Of a DNA stretch of 5,384 bases, positions 1-5,384 are shown piece by piece. The notes under the pieces were generated by a model that searched no databases, was not told the DNA's origin, and saw nothing but the letters and a program-made list of their open reading frames with translations. A program made the position numbers and the translations under genes. The stretch lies in NCBI GenBank assembly GCA_905233775.1, contig CAJOEB010000063.1:1-5384 (forward strand). Reading direction: 5' to 3'. This DNA comes from an uncultured Alphaproteobacteria bacterium (GTDB lineage Bacteria; Pseudomonadota; Alphaproteobacteria; UBA3830). The first letter of the stretch is position 1. Each line of letters starts with the position of its first letter.

Positions 1-1247
1 CCGAAGTTTTTTCCTATTTCCGGCAAAGATAAAGTAGTCAGCTTCTTTGCAAGATACATTGCTACTTGTCTTGGTAGTGCAACCTGTCTGAGACGCCGAG
101 CAGATGACATATCGCTCAATTTTATAGCATAATGATTGGCTACTTTCTTCTGTATTTCATCGACAGTTACTTTTCTTTCGCTTGTACGTAAGAGATCAGA
201 TAAAACTTCGCGAGCGCTATCTATAGTAATCTCTCTTCCAACGAAAACTGCGCTTGCGACAATTCTGTTTAGCGCCCCTTCAAGCTCTCGAACATTTGAT
301 GTTACTTTGTGAGCAACAAATTCAAGTACTCTATCAGGAATTGCTATCGATGCCATAGCTGCTTTCGATTGCAAAATGCCCAGCCTCAATTCATATGTTG
401 TCGGATGAATATCTGCAACAAGTCCCCAACCTAATCTTGATTTTAGTCGTTCTTCCATTCCTTCAAGGTCTGAAGGTGATTTGTCTGCAGATACTATAAC
501 TTGTCGTTTGTTATCAACCAATGTATTAAATGTATGGAAAAATTCTTCTTGTGTTGAATCTTTTCCGCAAATAAATTGAATATCATCGATCATGAGAACA
601 TCGACAGAACGAAATTGCTCTTTAAAAGCCATAGTATCTTTATATCTTACGGCTTTTACAAACTGATACATAAATTTTTCAGCAGATAAATATGCAATTG
701 TTCGTTTAGGATTTCTGGATTTTATGCGCCAAGCTATAGCGTTCATTAAATGCGTTTTTCCAAGTCCGACTGCTCCGTATAAAAACAGCGGATTAAATGC
801 TACTTGATCGGATTCTGCGACTCTTAGCGCCGCAGCATATGCCAGTTCGTTCGGTTTTCCGACTACAAAATTATCGAAAGTTAATTTTGGATCAAGAGGA
901 ATACCTATTTCATTTTGATCGTCCGATTGCTGTTCAATATTTTCAGAATTCTCTGATGAAATTATCGTTTGTTGCGTATTTTTTTCATTAACAACATCAG
1001 AAACAATAATTTCTATGCTCTTTATGCTTTTATCTTCTTTATTATATCGATGTAGGATTTTATCGGCATAATTATTTTGTATCCAATCGCGCATGAACAT
1101 GCTTGGCGCAGTAAGATATACAACTCCCTCTTCTGCATGATCAAAGTGCAATGGATTTATCCAGCTATTAGCAACAGATTCTCCTAAATCAGATCGTAAC
1201 TTCTGACAAACTACAGACCACAATCTTTCATTCGCACTATTATGCAA
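1..1247 (-). CDS. dnaA: DnaA, chromosomal replication initiator (3' end outside window)
   Basis: DnaA is the AAA+ ATPase that binds DnaA boxes and melts the replication origin. I translated this frame by hand: 415 codons are visible and remain open at the left edge. Domain I (about residues 1-75) contains LWSVV and APSMFMRDWI. A polar, Gln/Asn/Glu-rich domain II follows. Domain III has Walker A GAVGLGKT (158-165), Walker B LMIDDIQF (Asp221-Asp222), the box VII segment ERLKSRLGWGL with arginine-finger candidate Arg271, and sensor II VRELEGALNR (Arg320). Domain IV starts with a basic loop and LPRQVAMYLAKKLT, then stops at SLPEIGKNF, just before the DnaA-box-reading GGRDHTT signature; roughly 50 residues are missing. 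The frame is open back to the rpsT stop at 1317, but no ATG or GTG occurs in it. I chose TTG at 1247 because it puts the conserved Trp at residue 10 and has a weak GGTG five bases upstream; TTG 1265 is the alternative. Identity is near certain, the start is not. Confidence 0.95.
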   Translation of the reverse strand, partial: MHNSANERLWSVVCQKLRSDLGESVANSWINPLHFDHAEEGVVYLTAPSMFMRDWIQNNYADKILHRYNKEDKSIKSIEIIVSDVVNEKNTQQTIISSENSENIEQQSDDQNEIGIPLDPKLTFDNFVVGKPNELAYAAALRVAESDQVAFNPLFLYGAVGLGKTHLMNAIAWRIKSRNPKRTIAYLSAEKFMYQFVKAVRYKDTMAFKEQFRSVDVLMIDDIQFICGKDSTQEEFFHTFNTLVDNKRQVIVSADKSPSDLEGMEERLKSRLGWGLVADIHPTTYELRLGILQSKAAMASIAIPDRVLEFVAHKVTSNVRELEGALNRIVASAVFVGREITIDSAREVLSDLLRTSERKVTVDEIQKKVANHYAIKLSDMSSARRLRQVALPRQVAMYLAKKLTTLSLPEIGKNF

Positions 1248-1316
1248 AAGAACACCATTAATCAATCTGAAAAAGATAAATTTGCAAATGCCACTATATA
1301 ATAATATACAAGCTAA

Positions 1317-1571
1317 CTATGCAGATTTCTTTAATAATTTATTCAGTCTAGCGACTTTTCGACTTGCCGCATTCTTGTGTAATACGCCTTTTGAAACTCC
1401 TTTATGAATTTCAGATTGCGCTGCTGAAAATGCTTTTTCTGCATCAGATGAACCTATACTTGCGATAAAACGCTTAATAAAGGTTTTTATGCGACTGATT
1501 CTATCTGTATTACGTTTCGTATGAGAAGTTGTTTGTCTAATTCTCTTCAAAGCAGATCTATGATTTGCCAT
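1317..1571 (-). CDS. rpsT: 30S ribosomal protein S20
   Basis: S20 is a primary 16S rRNA-binding protein of the small subunit. The 84 residues begin MANHRSALKRIRQ and are strongly basic and helical, with the usual S20 pattern of SALKRIRQ at the N-terminus and GVLHKNAASRKVARLNK near the C-terminus; 84-88 residues is the normal bacterial length. The start is supported by a good Shine-Dalgarno sequence, GAAGGAT at 1577-1583, six bases from the ATG. The gene sits 65 bases after nrdG2 and about 69 bases before the likely dnaA start, all in one direction. rpsT next to dnaA is a familiar arrangement in Alphaproteobacteria. The TAG stop at 1317-1319 is in the same frame as dnaA, so the dnaA frame opens directly after it. 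No convincing promoter of its own is visible, so read-through from the upstream nrd genes is possible. Confidence 0.97.
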   Translation of the reverse strand: MANHRSALKRIRQTTSHTKRNTDRISRIKTFIKRFIASIGSSDAEKAFSAAQSEIHKGVSKGVLHKNAASRKVARLNKLLKKSA

Positions 1572-1636
1572 AATTTATCCTTCAAAATAACAACAGAACA
1601 ATCAAAGATTTTTTCAACGACTATTTTCATTTGATT

Positions 1637-2314
1637 TTATCTTATGAAAAAGTTATCGAAATACTTTGATATATCTTCGAGTAAAATTTTATCAGAAAAA
1701 ATAGGATGTTCAACAATAATTTCTTCATTATCTCTGCATTTCTGCAAAGCAACGGTTCTTACTCCCATCGATGACAATTCTTTTAACAATTCAATAATGC
1801 GTAACGTATCCAATGATTTGTACATTGTAATTCGTACTTCAAAATTTGCATTAGCTGCTATAAGAATATTCAGACTTTGTAACGCCGCTTTACCACTGTT
1901 TGGAACTCCGGTTATTTGATCGTATTCTTTAAAATCATTTTTTACATCAAATCCGATCCAATCGACCAAAGGAACTACTTTTGCAAGCATTTCCGGTACA
2001 GCGCCGGCAGTGTGCAAACCGATTTTGAACCCCATATTTTTTACTTCCAGCATAGCTTCAGGAAGCGCTTCTTGAATTAATGGCTCTCCTCCACTGAAAA
2101 CAACTCCATCAATAAAACCTTTTCTTGATGAAAGAAGATTTAAAATTTCTTCCCAAGGTAACGATTGAGATAATTCAATAGGTTGTAGATGCTGATTATG
2201 ACAATATTTACAACGCCAACCGCATCCTTGCAGGAAGATTACCGATGCAATGTAATCCGGATAATCAACGGTCGACAGAGAAACAATTCCGCCGACCAAG
2301 AGAGTCTTACTCAT
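1637..2314 (-). CDS. nrdG: Radical SAM activase of class III ribonucleotide reductase type (NrdG2)
   Basis: A 225-residue radical SAM protein of the NrdG2 type (anaerobic ribonucleoside-triphosphate reductase activating protein). Such enzymes use a 4Fe-4S cluster to cleave S-adenosylmethionine and abstract a hydrogen from a glycine in the reductase, creating the stable glycyl radical. Visible features are the cluster motif Cys31-x3-Cys35-x2-Cys38 within FLQGCGWRCKYCHN, the SAM-binding SGGEP at 74-78, IGLHTAG at 98-104 and DWIGFDVK at 118-125, in the family order. The N-terminus GGIVSLSTVDYPDYIASVIF matches NrdG2 proteins and fixes the start, although the Shine-Dalgarno region is weak. The length is normal and no auxiliary cluster domain is seen. 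It lies 62 bases downstream of the small glycyl-radical gene, its probable substrate. The activase could also serve an NrdD encoded elsewhere. QueE-like radical SAM enzymes share folds but not this N-terminus. Confidence 0.88.
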   Translation of the reverse strand: MSKTLLVGGIVSLSTVDYPDYIASVIFLQGCGWRCKYCHNQHLQPIELSQSLPWEEILNLLSSRKGFIDGVVFSGGEPLIQEALPEAMLEVKNMGFKIGLHTAGAVPEMLAKVVPLVDWIGFDVKNDFKEYDQITGVPNSGKAALQSLNILIAANANFEVRITMYKSLDTLRIIELLKELSSMGVRTVALQKCRDNEEIIVEHPIFSDKILLEDISKYFDNFFIR

Positions 2315-2376
2315 AAGATTATTTTCTATTTATTCTTCTTACTACGTTATTATTATTCACTATTATTTTATATTCA

Positions 2377-2595
2377 CTACGCTATTTTCTTTTCTTCTGC
2401 TTCGTTCATTTCTTCATCAGAACAGCAACTGCAGCAAGTTTTTCCTTCGGTAAAAAATACACGTTCGGCATGTTCACCTTGCTTACCAACATTGAAATAA
2501 GATGTCGGACGATGATATCCCATAACTCTAGTCCATACTTCGCATGGCTGACGCTCTTCATCTTTTAGTTCGATGTCTTCTGTTTTCTTTTCCAT
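2377..2595 (-). CDS. Stand-alone glycyl-radical domain protein, NrdD C-terminus-like
   Basis: A 72-residue protein usually labelled anaerobic ribonucleoside-triphosphate reductase (short NrdD), though it is far too small to be one; a catalytic NrdD has roughly 600-700 residues. Residues 18-48 resemble the glycyl-radical end of NrdD: CEVWTRVMGYHRP carries a candidate radical glycine, Gly26, in an RVxGY context, followed by SYFNVGKQGEHAER and FFTE. The N-terminus is short, acidic and lysine-rich. The C-terminus has CCSCC at 54-58 and then an acidic tail. The usual CxxC...CxxC zinc site that precedes the glycine in NrdD is absent. The ATG is supported by a strong TAGGAGA at 2604-2610, eight bases upstream. 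It is the first gene of the leftward block and lies just ahead of its likely activase. By analogy with GrcA (YfiD), a detachable glycyl-radical spare part for pyruvate formate-lyase, it may supplement or repair a reductase; that is inference. It could instead have another role. Confidence 0.85.
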   Translation of the reverse strand: MEKKTEDIELKDEERQPCEVWTRVMGYHRPTSYFNVGKQGEHAERVFFTEGKTCCSCCSDEEMNEAEEKKIA

Positions 2596-2635
2596 AATTT
2601 TTGTCTCCTAATTATATGATAATTACATATGAAGA

Positions 2636-2664
2636 ATAGTAACATATAAAATTTCAGAAGGAAA
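2636..2664 (-). promoter_or_regulatory. Possible extended -10 promoter for the glycyl-radical gene and nrdG2
   Basis: On the minus strand a TACTAT -10-like hexamer (2636-2641) is preceded by TGT, giving an extended -10, and lies 17 bases from a weak -35, TTTCCT (2659-2664). Transcription from about 2629 would leave a leader of some 33 bases containing the strong ribosome-binding site. No convincing FNR, NrdR or IscR operator was found; a single TTGAT half-site lies further upstream. Read by eye in AT-rich DNA, so tentative. Confidence 0.3.
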
Positions 2665-2727
2665 CAGGTTTTATTGTCTCAAAAATCAAATAAACATTGA
2701 AAAATCAGCATAAAATTGCGTTAAAAA

Positions 2728-2739
2728 TATAATTATAAT
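2728..2739 (+). promoter_or_regulatory. Tandem TATAAT, candidate -10 for the hscB-hscA-fdx operon
   Basis: Two perfect TATAAT hexamers lie back to back at 2728-2733 and 2734-2739, the only sigma70-like signal ahead of hscB. No good -35 sits at the right spacing from either; TTGAAA at about 2697 is too far. Use of the second hexamer would start transcription at about 2746, past the ATG at 2743, and so favours the ATG at 2788 as the hscB start. Chance occurrence in AT-rich sequence is possible. Confidence 0.35.
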
Positions 2740-2787
2740 CGAATGAATGTTGATATTGTTCTCTTTCAGTATTATTCTTTCAAAGAT

Positions 2788-3264
2788 ATGAGTAAGAAAA
2801 ATTTTTTCCACATTTTTAATATACCTGTTTCTTATAAAATAGATGAAACTGAATTAACTAAAGTTTATTTTCAATTACAAAAAAAACAATATTTGGATTG
2901 TCCTTGTAAAGAAGGGACTGCTACTATTGATCTTTCTGATCTTAATATCGCTTATAAAACCTTGATAAATCCAATAGATAGAGCTGAACATTTTTTAGAA
3001 GTGCAAGGTGTAAGTATAATCGATAAATTACCGATGATTTTTGCGGAAGAAATGTTTGAAATCCGCCAGCAGTATGAATTGTTACAAACTGATATACAAA
3101 AAAAAGATTTTATCGCTGATTTAAAAAAACGTATGGCAGAGATTATATCTTCTTTGCATAATTTTGAATCTGATCTCGTGAAATTTCGTGATCAAACTGG
3201 ATTATTGCGTTTTATTAATTCATTTTTAGAAAAAGTGGAATCGAATGCTTACAGTAGGGATTGA
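2788..3264 (+). CDS. hscB: HscB, Fe-S cluster co-chaperone with degenerate J-domain
   Basis: HscB is the J-protein that brings the loaded scaffold IscU to HscA and stimulates its ATPase. The fold is recognisable from KNFFHIFNIP and the helix II segment VYFQLQKKQY (J-domain, about residues 4-62), LNIAYKTLINPIDRAEHFLE (the family's INxAYxTLxxPxxRAEYLL), and a helical C-terminal domain with EEMFEIRQQYELL and a final RFINSFLEKV. From this start it has 158 residues; E. coli HscB has 171. The invariant HPD that should follow the Tyr of helix II is missing: the sequence reads QYLDCP at residues 34-39, and the loop to the next helix is about six residues shorter than in E. coli. I prefer ATG 2788 because the J-domain begins right after it and the candidate -10 lies close upstream. 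ATG 2743 is in frame and would add 15 unrelated residues; neither has a clear ribosome-binding site. The end overlaps hscA by 20 bases. HscB identity is supported more by context than by motif. Confidence 0.85.
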   Translation: MSKKNFFHIFNIPVSYKIDETELTKVYFQLQKKQYLDCPCKEGTATIDLSDLNIAYKTLINPIDRAEHFLEVQGVSIIDKLPMIFAEEMFEIRQQYELLQTDIQKKDFIADLKKRMAEIISSLHNFESDLVKFRDQTGLLRFINSFLEKVESNAYSRD

Positions 3265-4960
3265 TTTAGGAACAACGGCAACAGTTATTGCTGTAATGTG
3301 TGATGGAAAACCATGTTCGATATCTGTTGATAATGGGAAAAAAACAACACCATCTGTCGTAACTTATTCAGAAGGAGATGAACACATATTCGTTGGACGA
3401 GAAGCGCTTTCAAAAGCAGATTATTCTCATACAGTTTTTTCTGTAAAGCGTAATATGGGAAGCGACCAAAGATTTTTTCAAAAATCACCTGAAGAAATAT
3501 CAGCGGAAGTTCTGTCATTTGTAAAGAAAACAGCAGAACAAAAATTAAATGACTCCATAACTTCAGCAGTTATAACTGTTCCTGCGCATTTTTCTGATGT
3601 TCAAAGAATGGCAACGAAACGAGCAGCATCTCTGGCCGGAATTAAAGTTTTGCGCTTGATTAATGAACCGACTGCAGCAGCAATAGCTTTCGGATTGGCT
3701 GAAAAAGTTTCGGGAATATATGCTGTATATGATTTTGGCGGAGGAACTTTTGATTTTTCGATTTTGCGGTTATCGGATGGGATTTTTCAAGTATTAGCTA
3801 CAGGAGGGGACAATTATCTCGGTGGAGATGATATTGATAACGCAATTTTGGAATATAATTTAGAACTTTGCGGAATAGACAGTGCAAAAATAAATAAATC
3901 CGAAAAACTTCTCGGGAAATTGGTTGTGAAAACCATGAAAGAACACTGTGTAAATGACGAAATTATTCGAAAAGAATACCTTTTAAAAGGAGAAAATTAT
4001 ACTTTTCAACTTTCAACAAAAATTTTGAGAGAATTATCAGCAAAATATATCGAACGCACATTCGAAATAGCTGACCAGGTTTTTGCAGATGCAAATTTAG
4101 GATACGGAAATATAGATGGCATTTTGTTGGTTGGAGGAATGACTAAAATGCGGATTGTGAAAGATGCAGTAAAACATCATTTTGGTGAGCATATTTATGA
4201 TAATATCGATCCTGAAGAAGTAGTTGCCTTTGGAGCTGCAATTCAAGCTGATGCTATTGTTAACAAGAGTACAAATGCGTTGCTTATCGATGTTGTACCT
4301 CTTACTTTGGGTATAGAAACTTTTGGAGGAGGTGTTGATAAGATAATTCACAGAAATACGCCGATCCCAACTATACAAACGCGTGAATATACTACTTATG
4401 CAGATAATCAAACTGGAATTAAATTTCATGTAGTTCAAGGAGAGAGAGCCTTAGCAAAAGATTGTCGTTCTATCGCTAATTTCGAGTTAACGGGAATTCC
4501 TCCGGCAATAAGAGGAACACCGCGAATTGAAGTAAAATTTTCTGTTGATGTTAATGGACTGCTCAGTGTTAATGCGCATGAAAAAAATACCGGTATTGAA
4601 CAAAATATTATTGTAGAGCCAAGTTCTGGATTAACTGAGGAACAAATGGTATCTATGTTGGAAAGTGCATTGAAAAATATGGAGGCGGATAAAGAAAAAT
4701 CTGCGTATCTTTCTGCAAAAATGGCTGCGGAACGTCAGGTATTATTTTGGGAATCTATTTTGGAAGATATTCCAAGTTCTGAAAAAGAAGACGTAAAGAA
4801 GGGTATAAAGCATTTGAAAAGTATTTTATCTGATGATACAAAGGCAGAAGAAATTACAAATACAATAAATAAAATAGATGATATTATCGGACGCTTTTTA
4901 GATGATATAATCAGCGAACGACTAAGCAGAAATCCAATAAAAATAGAGAGAAGAAAGTAA
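3245..4960 (+). CDS. hscA: HscA, Hsp70-class Fe-S cluster assembly chaperone
   Basis: HscA is the specialised Hsp70 that binds IscU and, using ATP, drives release of its Fe-S cluster to apo-proteins in the cytoplasm. Nucleotide-binding domain, residues 1 to about 345: phosphate loop GIDLGTTAT (5-13, with Ala where GTTNS has Asn), Lys68, VITVPAHF, LRLINEPTAAAIAFG with Arg137 and Glu141, YDFGGGTFDFS and LVGGMTK. The linker DVVPLTLGIET starts at Asp349. The substrate-binding domain includes NTPIPTIQTREYTTY, VVQGERALAKDCRS and VDVNGLLSVNAHEKNTG, wording typical of HscA rather than DnaK. A helical lid runs from about 461 to 571. At 571 residues it is shorter than E. coli HscA (616): it lacks the N-terminal extension and about 28 residues after SVKRNMG (65-72). 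The ATG lies 20 bases inside the hscB end, after a weak GTGGAA, which suggests translational coupling. DnaK is unlikely given the neighbours and sequence. Confidence 0.96.
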   Translation: MLTVGIDLGTTATVIAVMCDGKPCSISVDNGKKTTPSVVTYSEGDEHIFVGREALSKADYSHTVFSVKRNMGSDQRFFQKSPEEISAEVLSFVKKTAEQKLNDSITSAVITVPAHFSDVQRMATKRAASLAGIKVLRLINEPTAAAIAFGLAEKVSGIYAVYDFGGGTFDFSILRLSDGIFQVLATGGDNYLGGDDIDNAILEYNLELCGIDSAKINKSEKLLGKLVVKTMKEHCVNDEIIRKEYLLKGENYTFQLSTKILRELSAKYIERTFEIADQVFADANLGYGNIDGILLVGGMTKMRIVKDAVKHHFGEHIYDNIDPEEVVAFGAAIQADAIVNKSTNALLIDVVPLTLGIETFGGGVDKIIHRNTPIPTIQTREYTTYADNQTGIKFHVVQGERALAKDCRSIANFELTGIPPAIRGTPRIEVKFSVDVNGLLSVNAHEKNTGIEQNIIVEPSSGLTEEQMVSMLESALKNMEADKEKSAYLSAKMAAERQVLFWESILEDIPSSEKEDVKKGIKHLKSILSDDTKAEEITNTINKIDDIIGRFLDDIISERLSRNPIKIERRK

Positions 4961-4970
4961 AAGTTTAATC

Positions 4971-5270
4971 ATGAAAATAATATTTATTATGAAAGATGGA
5001 TCAGAAAAAATTTGTGAATTTGTCGAAGGGCAAACAATTCTGAAAATAGCTGAAGAAAATCAAATTCCGATAAGAAGTTTTTGTGAAGGATTTTGTGTTT
5101 GCGGTGCATGTCATATTATTATTGAAAATTTAATGGATAAGCTTCCTCCGATTTCTGAAAAAGAAAATAACGCATTAGATAATGCAGGTGGTATAACGTT
5201 GCGTTCAAGGCTTGCATGTCAAATTGTTTTAAATAAAGAGTTGGACGGACTTCGAGTTAGTTTAACTTAA
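4971..5270 (+). CDS. fdx: ISC-type 2Fe-2S ferredoxin
   Basis: A 99-residue adrenodoxin/Isc-type ferredoxin, the electron donor used in Fe-S cluster assembly. The four cluster ligands are Cys38, Cys44, Cys47 and Cys83, spaced C-x5-C-x2-C-x35-C within RSFCEGFCVCGACHI and RSRLACQ, the same spacing as E. coli Fdx. An extra Cys42 also falls where E. coli has one (CEKSCACTTCH). The N-terminus begins with the beta-strand and turn typical of the fold (IIFIMKDGSEK, then EGQTILKIAEENQIP). The C-terminus ends soon after the LDGLRVSL strand, so it lacks the short tail of E. coli Fdx (111 residues). It starts 10 bases after the hscA stop with no clear Shine-Dalgarno sequence, so it is probably translated from the hscBA transcript. 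This gene order matches the end of canonical isc operons. Confidence 0.95.
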   Translation: MKIIFIMKDGSEKICEFVEGQTILKIAEENQIPIRSFCEGFCVCGACHIIIENLMDKLPPISEKENNALDNAGGITLRSRLACQIVLNKELDGLRVSLT

Positions 5271-5297
5271 ATTGGCATCGTATAGGATGATAATTTA
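5268..5297 (+). terminator. Weak hairpin at the end of the hscB-hscA-fdx operon
   Basis: An imperfect inverted repeat begins in the fdx stop codon: TAAATT, GG, CATC, a six-base loop GTATAG, GATG, AT, AATTTA. The arms pair over six and four base pairs around one G-T pair and one mismatch. It sits where a terminator is expected, but the stem is AT-rich and no T-run follows, so it is not a standard intrinsic terminator. It may act as an mRNA-end hairpin or be chance. Confidence 0.25.
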
Positions 5298-5342
5298 TAT
5301 GACAACAGAATTTATATACAAACAAAATAGAAAAAATAAAGA

Positions 5343-5383
5343 AAAATTATAGCAAAATAAAAACATAAAATTATAGTAAAATA
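5343..5383. repeat. 17-base direct repeat, two copies at the right edge
   Basis: AAAATTATAGCAAAATA at 5343-5359 and AAAATTATAGTAAAATA at 5367-5383 match at 16 of 17 bases with a 24-base period. They lie in a gene-free, almost pure A/T stretch (5298-5384) that is cut by the window end, so more copies may follow. Low complexity makes chance similarity a real possibility. Confidence 0.4.
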
Positions 5384-5384
5384 T

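Noticed and set aside
797..991. A 64-codon open frame on the plus strand.
   Set aside because: It lies antisense to the clearly coding Walker A and linker region of dnaA and has no family resemblance.
1587..1617. Possible rpsT promoter on the minus strand (TTGAAA with TGTTAT 19 bases away).
   Set aside because: The spacer is long and transcription would begin inside the ribosome-binding site, leaving almost no leader.
2353..2378. Two DnaA-box-like nonamers (TTATTCACT and ATATTCACT) between nrdG2 and the glycyl-radical gene, with a partial repeat ACTACG(T/C)TATT, as a possible origin.
   Set aside because: They differ from TTATNCACA at one and two positions, only two occur, the gap is 62 bases, and the second overlaps the stop codon of the upstream gene. 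This is not enough for an origin.
2189..2500. A 103-codon open frame on the plus strand across the nrdG2/glycyl-radical gap.
   Set aside because: It is antisense to two recognisable genes, is low-complexity Tyr/Phe/Ser-rich, and has no ribosome-binding site.
2675..2694. FNR-like half-site TTGAT in the divergent promoter region, suggesting oxygen control.
   Set aside because: The matching ATCAA half-site at four-base spacing is missing, so no FNR box can be claimed.
4097..4438. A 113-codon open frame on the minus strand inside hscA.
   Set aside because: It is antisense to the conserved HscA linker and substrate-binding region, and its composition is typical of an antisense shadow in AT-rich DNA.

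Overview
The window is AT-rich (about one third G+C by eye) and looks like the chromosome of an alphaproteobacterium, probably a host-associated Rickettsiales- or Holosporales-like lineage. This rests on the rpsT-dnaA neighbourhood, the alphaproteobacterial form of NrdG2, the Rickettsia-like wording of DnaA and HscA, and base composition. No taxonomic marker such as rRNA is present, so the lineage is an inference.

Layout: the left half is read leftward in the order stand-alone glycyl-radical protein (2377-2595), radical-SAM activase nrdG2 (1637-2314), rpsT for ribosomal protein S20 (1317-1571), then dnaA (from about 1247 through the left edge; its 3' end is outside the window). The right half is read rightward as a compact Fe-S chaperone operon: hscB (2788 or 2743 to 3264), hscA (3245-4960) and a 2Fe-2S ferredoxin fdx (4971-5270). 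The 2596-2742 gap is a divergent promoter region. The last 114 bases are very AT-rich, with a weak hairpin and a short direct repeat but no gene.

Function: the leftward genes link replication initiation (DnaA), translation (S20) and a glycyl-radical/radical-SAM pair of the anaerobic (class III) ribonucleotide reductase type. The rightward genes form the specialised Hsp70 machine that moves Fe-S clusters from the scaffold IscU to target proteins, with its ferredoxin electron donor. iscS, iscU and iscA are not next to it. The activase itself needs a 4Fe-4S cluster, so the divergent pair may be loosely related through Fe-S supply; that is inference.

The oddities most worth attention are: (1) a 72-residue protein that is essentially only a glycyl-radical domain, with a CCSCC tail, beside its likely activase and with no catalytic NrdD in view; (2) an HscB whose J-domain has lost the HPD motif, while its HscA partner keeps the residues that normally respond to it; (3) a large deletion in the HscA nucleotide-binding domain; (4) a dnaA reading frame with no ATG or GTG start.
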